From positions 26,433,430 to 26,497,429 of the forward strand of contig CM022672.1 of the NCBI GenBank assembly GCA_012295275.1: a DNA stretch of 64,000 nucleotides, read 5' to 3'. This stretch comes from Chrysomallon squamiferum (lineage: Eukaryota; Mollusca; Gastropoda; Neomphalida; Peltospiridae). A program made the position numbers and the translations under genes. Numbering within the stretch: position 1 is the stretch's first letter; each line of letters opens with the position of its first letter. A model generated the notes under the pieces. It was not told the DNA's origin. It made no database searches and saw only the letters and a program-made list of their open reading frames with translations. Below are positions 61,790-64,000 of the stretch, piece by piece.

Positions 61790-64000
61790 TGTTAAATGAA
61801 ATGACTAAATATAGTGACCAAACATGATAACAGAGGTCTGAAGTAATGTTGTTATCTTTGGAGATTTCCACCTGACACAGTGCAAGATAACACAAAATGG
61901 TAGGAAATGTATATATGTATAAAAAACCTTCCAAAATATATAAAATATTATACAAATAAAAAAATAAAAAAAATAGCCCCAAAATAGGTTTACGTTAAGT
62001 GTTACGTGCAAACTGTTTGTCTGAAATGACAAAGAGAAATATTGTCTTTATTTATTTATTTATTTTTATTTTTTTTCATTTTTTCATTTTATTAGTATTT
62101 TTTTAAAATTTTTTTTAACCTACCTGCAGATACACTACATATATATCTTTAGATTTATGGTTTGACTCCAGTCAGATGCTAACTTTTTATTTATTATTAT
62201 TTATTATAAAAGCATAGAGCAGTGCCTGGCACGTTTAAACACACCACTAGCAGACTCACATCCTGTTACATTTGATGACGCATATGTGTAAAATCATACT
62301 GAGGAAGAACTGCTATATTTGTAATTAGTATATATAATATAAACAAATTTGGATTGATTACACCTTAAAATAACTCATTACATAATTCAGAAATAAATTA
62401 GCAATTGCCTGAAGCGTTATAGCCTTGACGTGAATGCATTTATGATATATTTTAGTTAAGTCAGAATTAAATGAAACGTGAATGGCATTTGAAAAATACT
62501 TTCGATTTGCAATAAATTGACATACATGCACTAAAGAATAATCTTATCATTTAAGTTAAATTTATTAGTGTTGTTCCAAACTGGTTTTAACAGAAACGTT
62601 GATATGAACTTCAGGATAATATACTTCTCTATCTGTGTAAAGGTACATATGTATTTGCATATTAAAATTTGTATAAAATGGTGGTTGTCTCAAATAAATG
62701 ATGTTTAGATGATTAAGTGAATTAAACAACAGAGAGAAAATGGAATTATGGTGAAAACCTAAGATGAAATTAGCCAGGTGTTTTTATTTCGTCAAGGTCT
62801 ACACAGTTTGACCACCTCAAATATTATACCAAAGGTTCTTTGGTTTTAACTTTATTCATGGGTCATCAGTTATTGGAGAAAAAATAAAAAATAAAAAAAA
62901 AATCTCCCAAAATCTGAATCCGGGAAAATAGGTAATTTGTATAATTTTAAGATGGCGACTTGCTCAAATTTTAATGTCCTACAAACTTTTAAATGATTCA
63001 GTTTAGATCCCGTAAATGTACTACAAAAAAACACACAAAAAAAACAAAAAACAAAACATGATTCAACAGTATCGAAACTGTTCTGAGACTTTGTGACCTG
63101 ACTATCAGTAGTGTACCTCATCTTACTTTACTAAGTAAACACCATATTATAACATGTAATGGAAATTATTAGAACTGGATTAAAATACGTTCAAATACAT
63201 TTCCTTCAAACTTTATGAAAGGGTATTAATGCTAGCAAATTTAGATAAATGAAAGTATGTTTGTGGGAAAGCTAGATCATCAATAAGTTTGTTCTCACTG
63301 GCGATGGTAAACCAGCTTTGAAACATTAGTTTGCATTGATATTGTAGAACCTTTCCGATTCCGTACAGACCGGAATTTGTTTTTTTTTTTTTCAAAATTC
63401 AAATTGGCTTCCCTGTAATATTGTCCACACAAATAAAAAGTAATAATAATAATATAATCGCTGAAGGTAATTTTTCAACCCCCTTATTTATACATTATCT
63501 TGGTATAATGTATTCCCACATAGTTGCATTTAAACATGTTTACTTTTTCTTAAATAACAGATGCCTATATTTTTATTGTCAGCCAATTACATAAAAAGAT
63601 GTATTGCCACTAGTTTAGCATATATTAAATGTATGAAAAATATTTCTGAACCCTGCATAGTGAGTTTAAAAATACTAGAATATATTTTATGTGACAAAAT
63701 AATAATAATAATAAAAATAAATAAATAAAAGAAAAAGAATGTTTTACTATAGGAATATTCTGTCTTGTAATTGTTAAGTCCTTTCTTCATTCATAATTTC
63801 TGGTGACCTGAAGAACTGAAATCCTAGGAAATTTTCTCCTTTGTTTGAAATGTAATATATAAAATATTATTCCATCAATATTTTCTTTCATTATTTAAAT
63901 ACTGATGTCAAAATAAGTCATATTAACAAAAGGATGATTTATATATTTATTATGATAATGATTCATCTTCTGGTTTCTGTTTATATATCAACTGTTTTAG
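61790..64000. other. Right flank without recognisable gene
   Basis: AT-rich sequence upstream of the ShKT gene. Its first several hundred bases may hold the promoter of that gene. Short A/T homopolymers only; small minus-strand ORFs here are low-complexity and not supported. Confidence 0.6.

Overview
The window is nuclear DNA from an animal. It has spliced protein genes with GT-AG introns, Pol III-type tRNA genes with B boxes, and a very AT-rich, microsatellite-dense background. The gene set (STK32-type kinase, RNF4, SNRNP27, GT92 glycosyltransferase, S1 protease, ShKT-domain secreted protein) and the intron/exon style suggest a lophotrochozoan, most likely a mollusc. That taxonomic call is inference; no marker gene here proves it.

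Layout. 1-6284: no recognisable gene. 6285-21353 (+): ten exons of an STK32 (YANK) serine/threonine kinase that enters from the left without its glycine-loop exon. 21560-28570: repeat-rich intergenic DNA. 28704-31872 (+): an RNF4-like SUMO-targeted ubiquitin ligase. 34946-39041 (+): a secreted chymotrypsin-fold serine protease in eight exons, including a one-codon first coding exon. 40511-41968 (-): an intronless GT92 (DUF23) glycosyltransferase. 42284-43637: a decayed Tc1/mariner-like element. 44999-49278 (-): SNRNP27, the 27-kDa U4/U6.U5 tri-snRNP protein, seven exons. 49452-49548 (+): the first of six intron-bearing tRNA-Arg(CCU) genes. 50688-50930 (-): a short single-exon ORF that looks like a tail-anchored BH3-only protein of the BIM/BMF type. 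53008-53093 (-): another tRNA-Arg. 57231-61789 (-): a secreted protein with four ShKT domains in an A-B-A-B order, all introns phase 1, with four more tRNA-Arg genes lying antisense inside its second intron. 61790-64000: no gene seen.

The genes do not form one pathway. The most interesting items are the candidate BH3-only protein, the family of six tRNA-Arg(CCU) genes with introns of 14-25 nt that all keep the A-I base pair needed for tRNA splicing, the modular ShKT gene that hosts a tRNA array, and an 18-bp coding repeat (hexapeptide) that makes the tail of the STK32 kinase. All exon models were joined by hand from splice consensus and reading phase; every multi-exon model closes in frame from its first to last listed exon.
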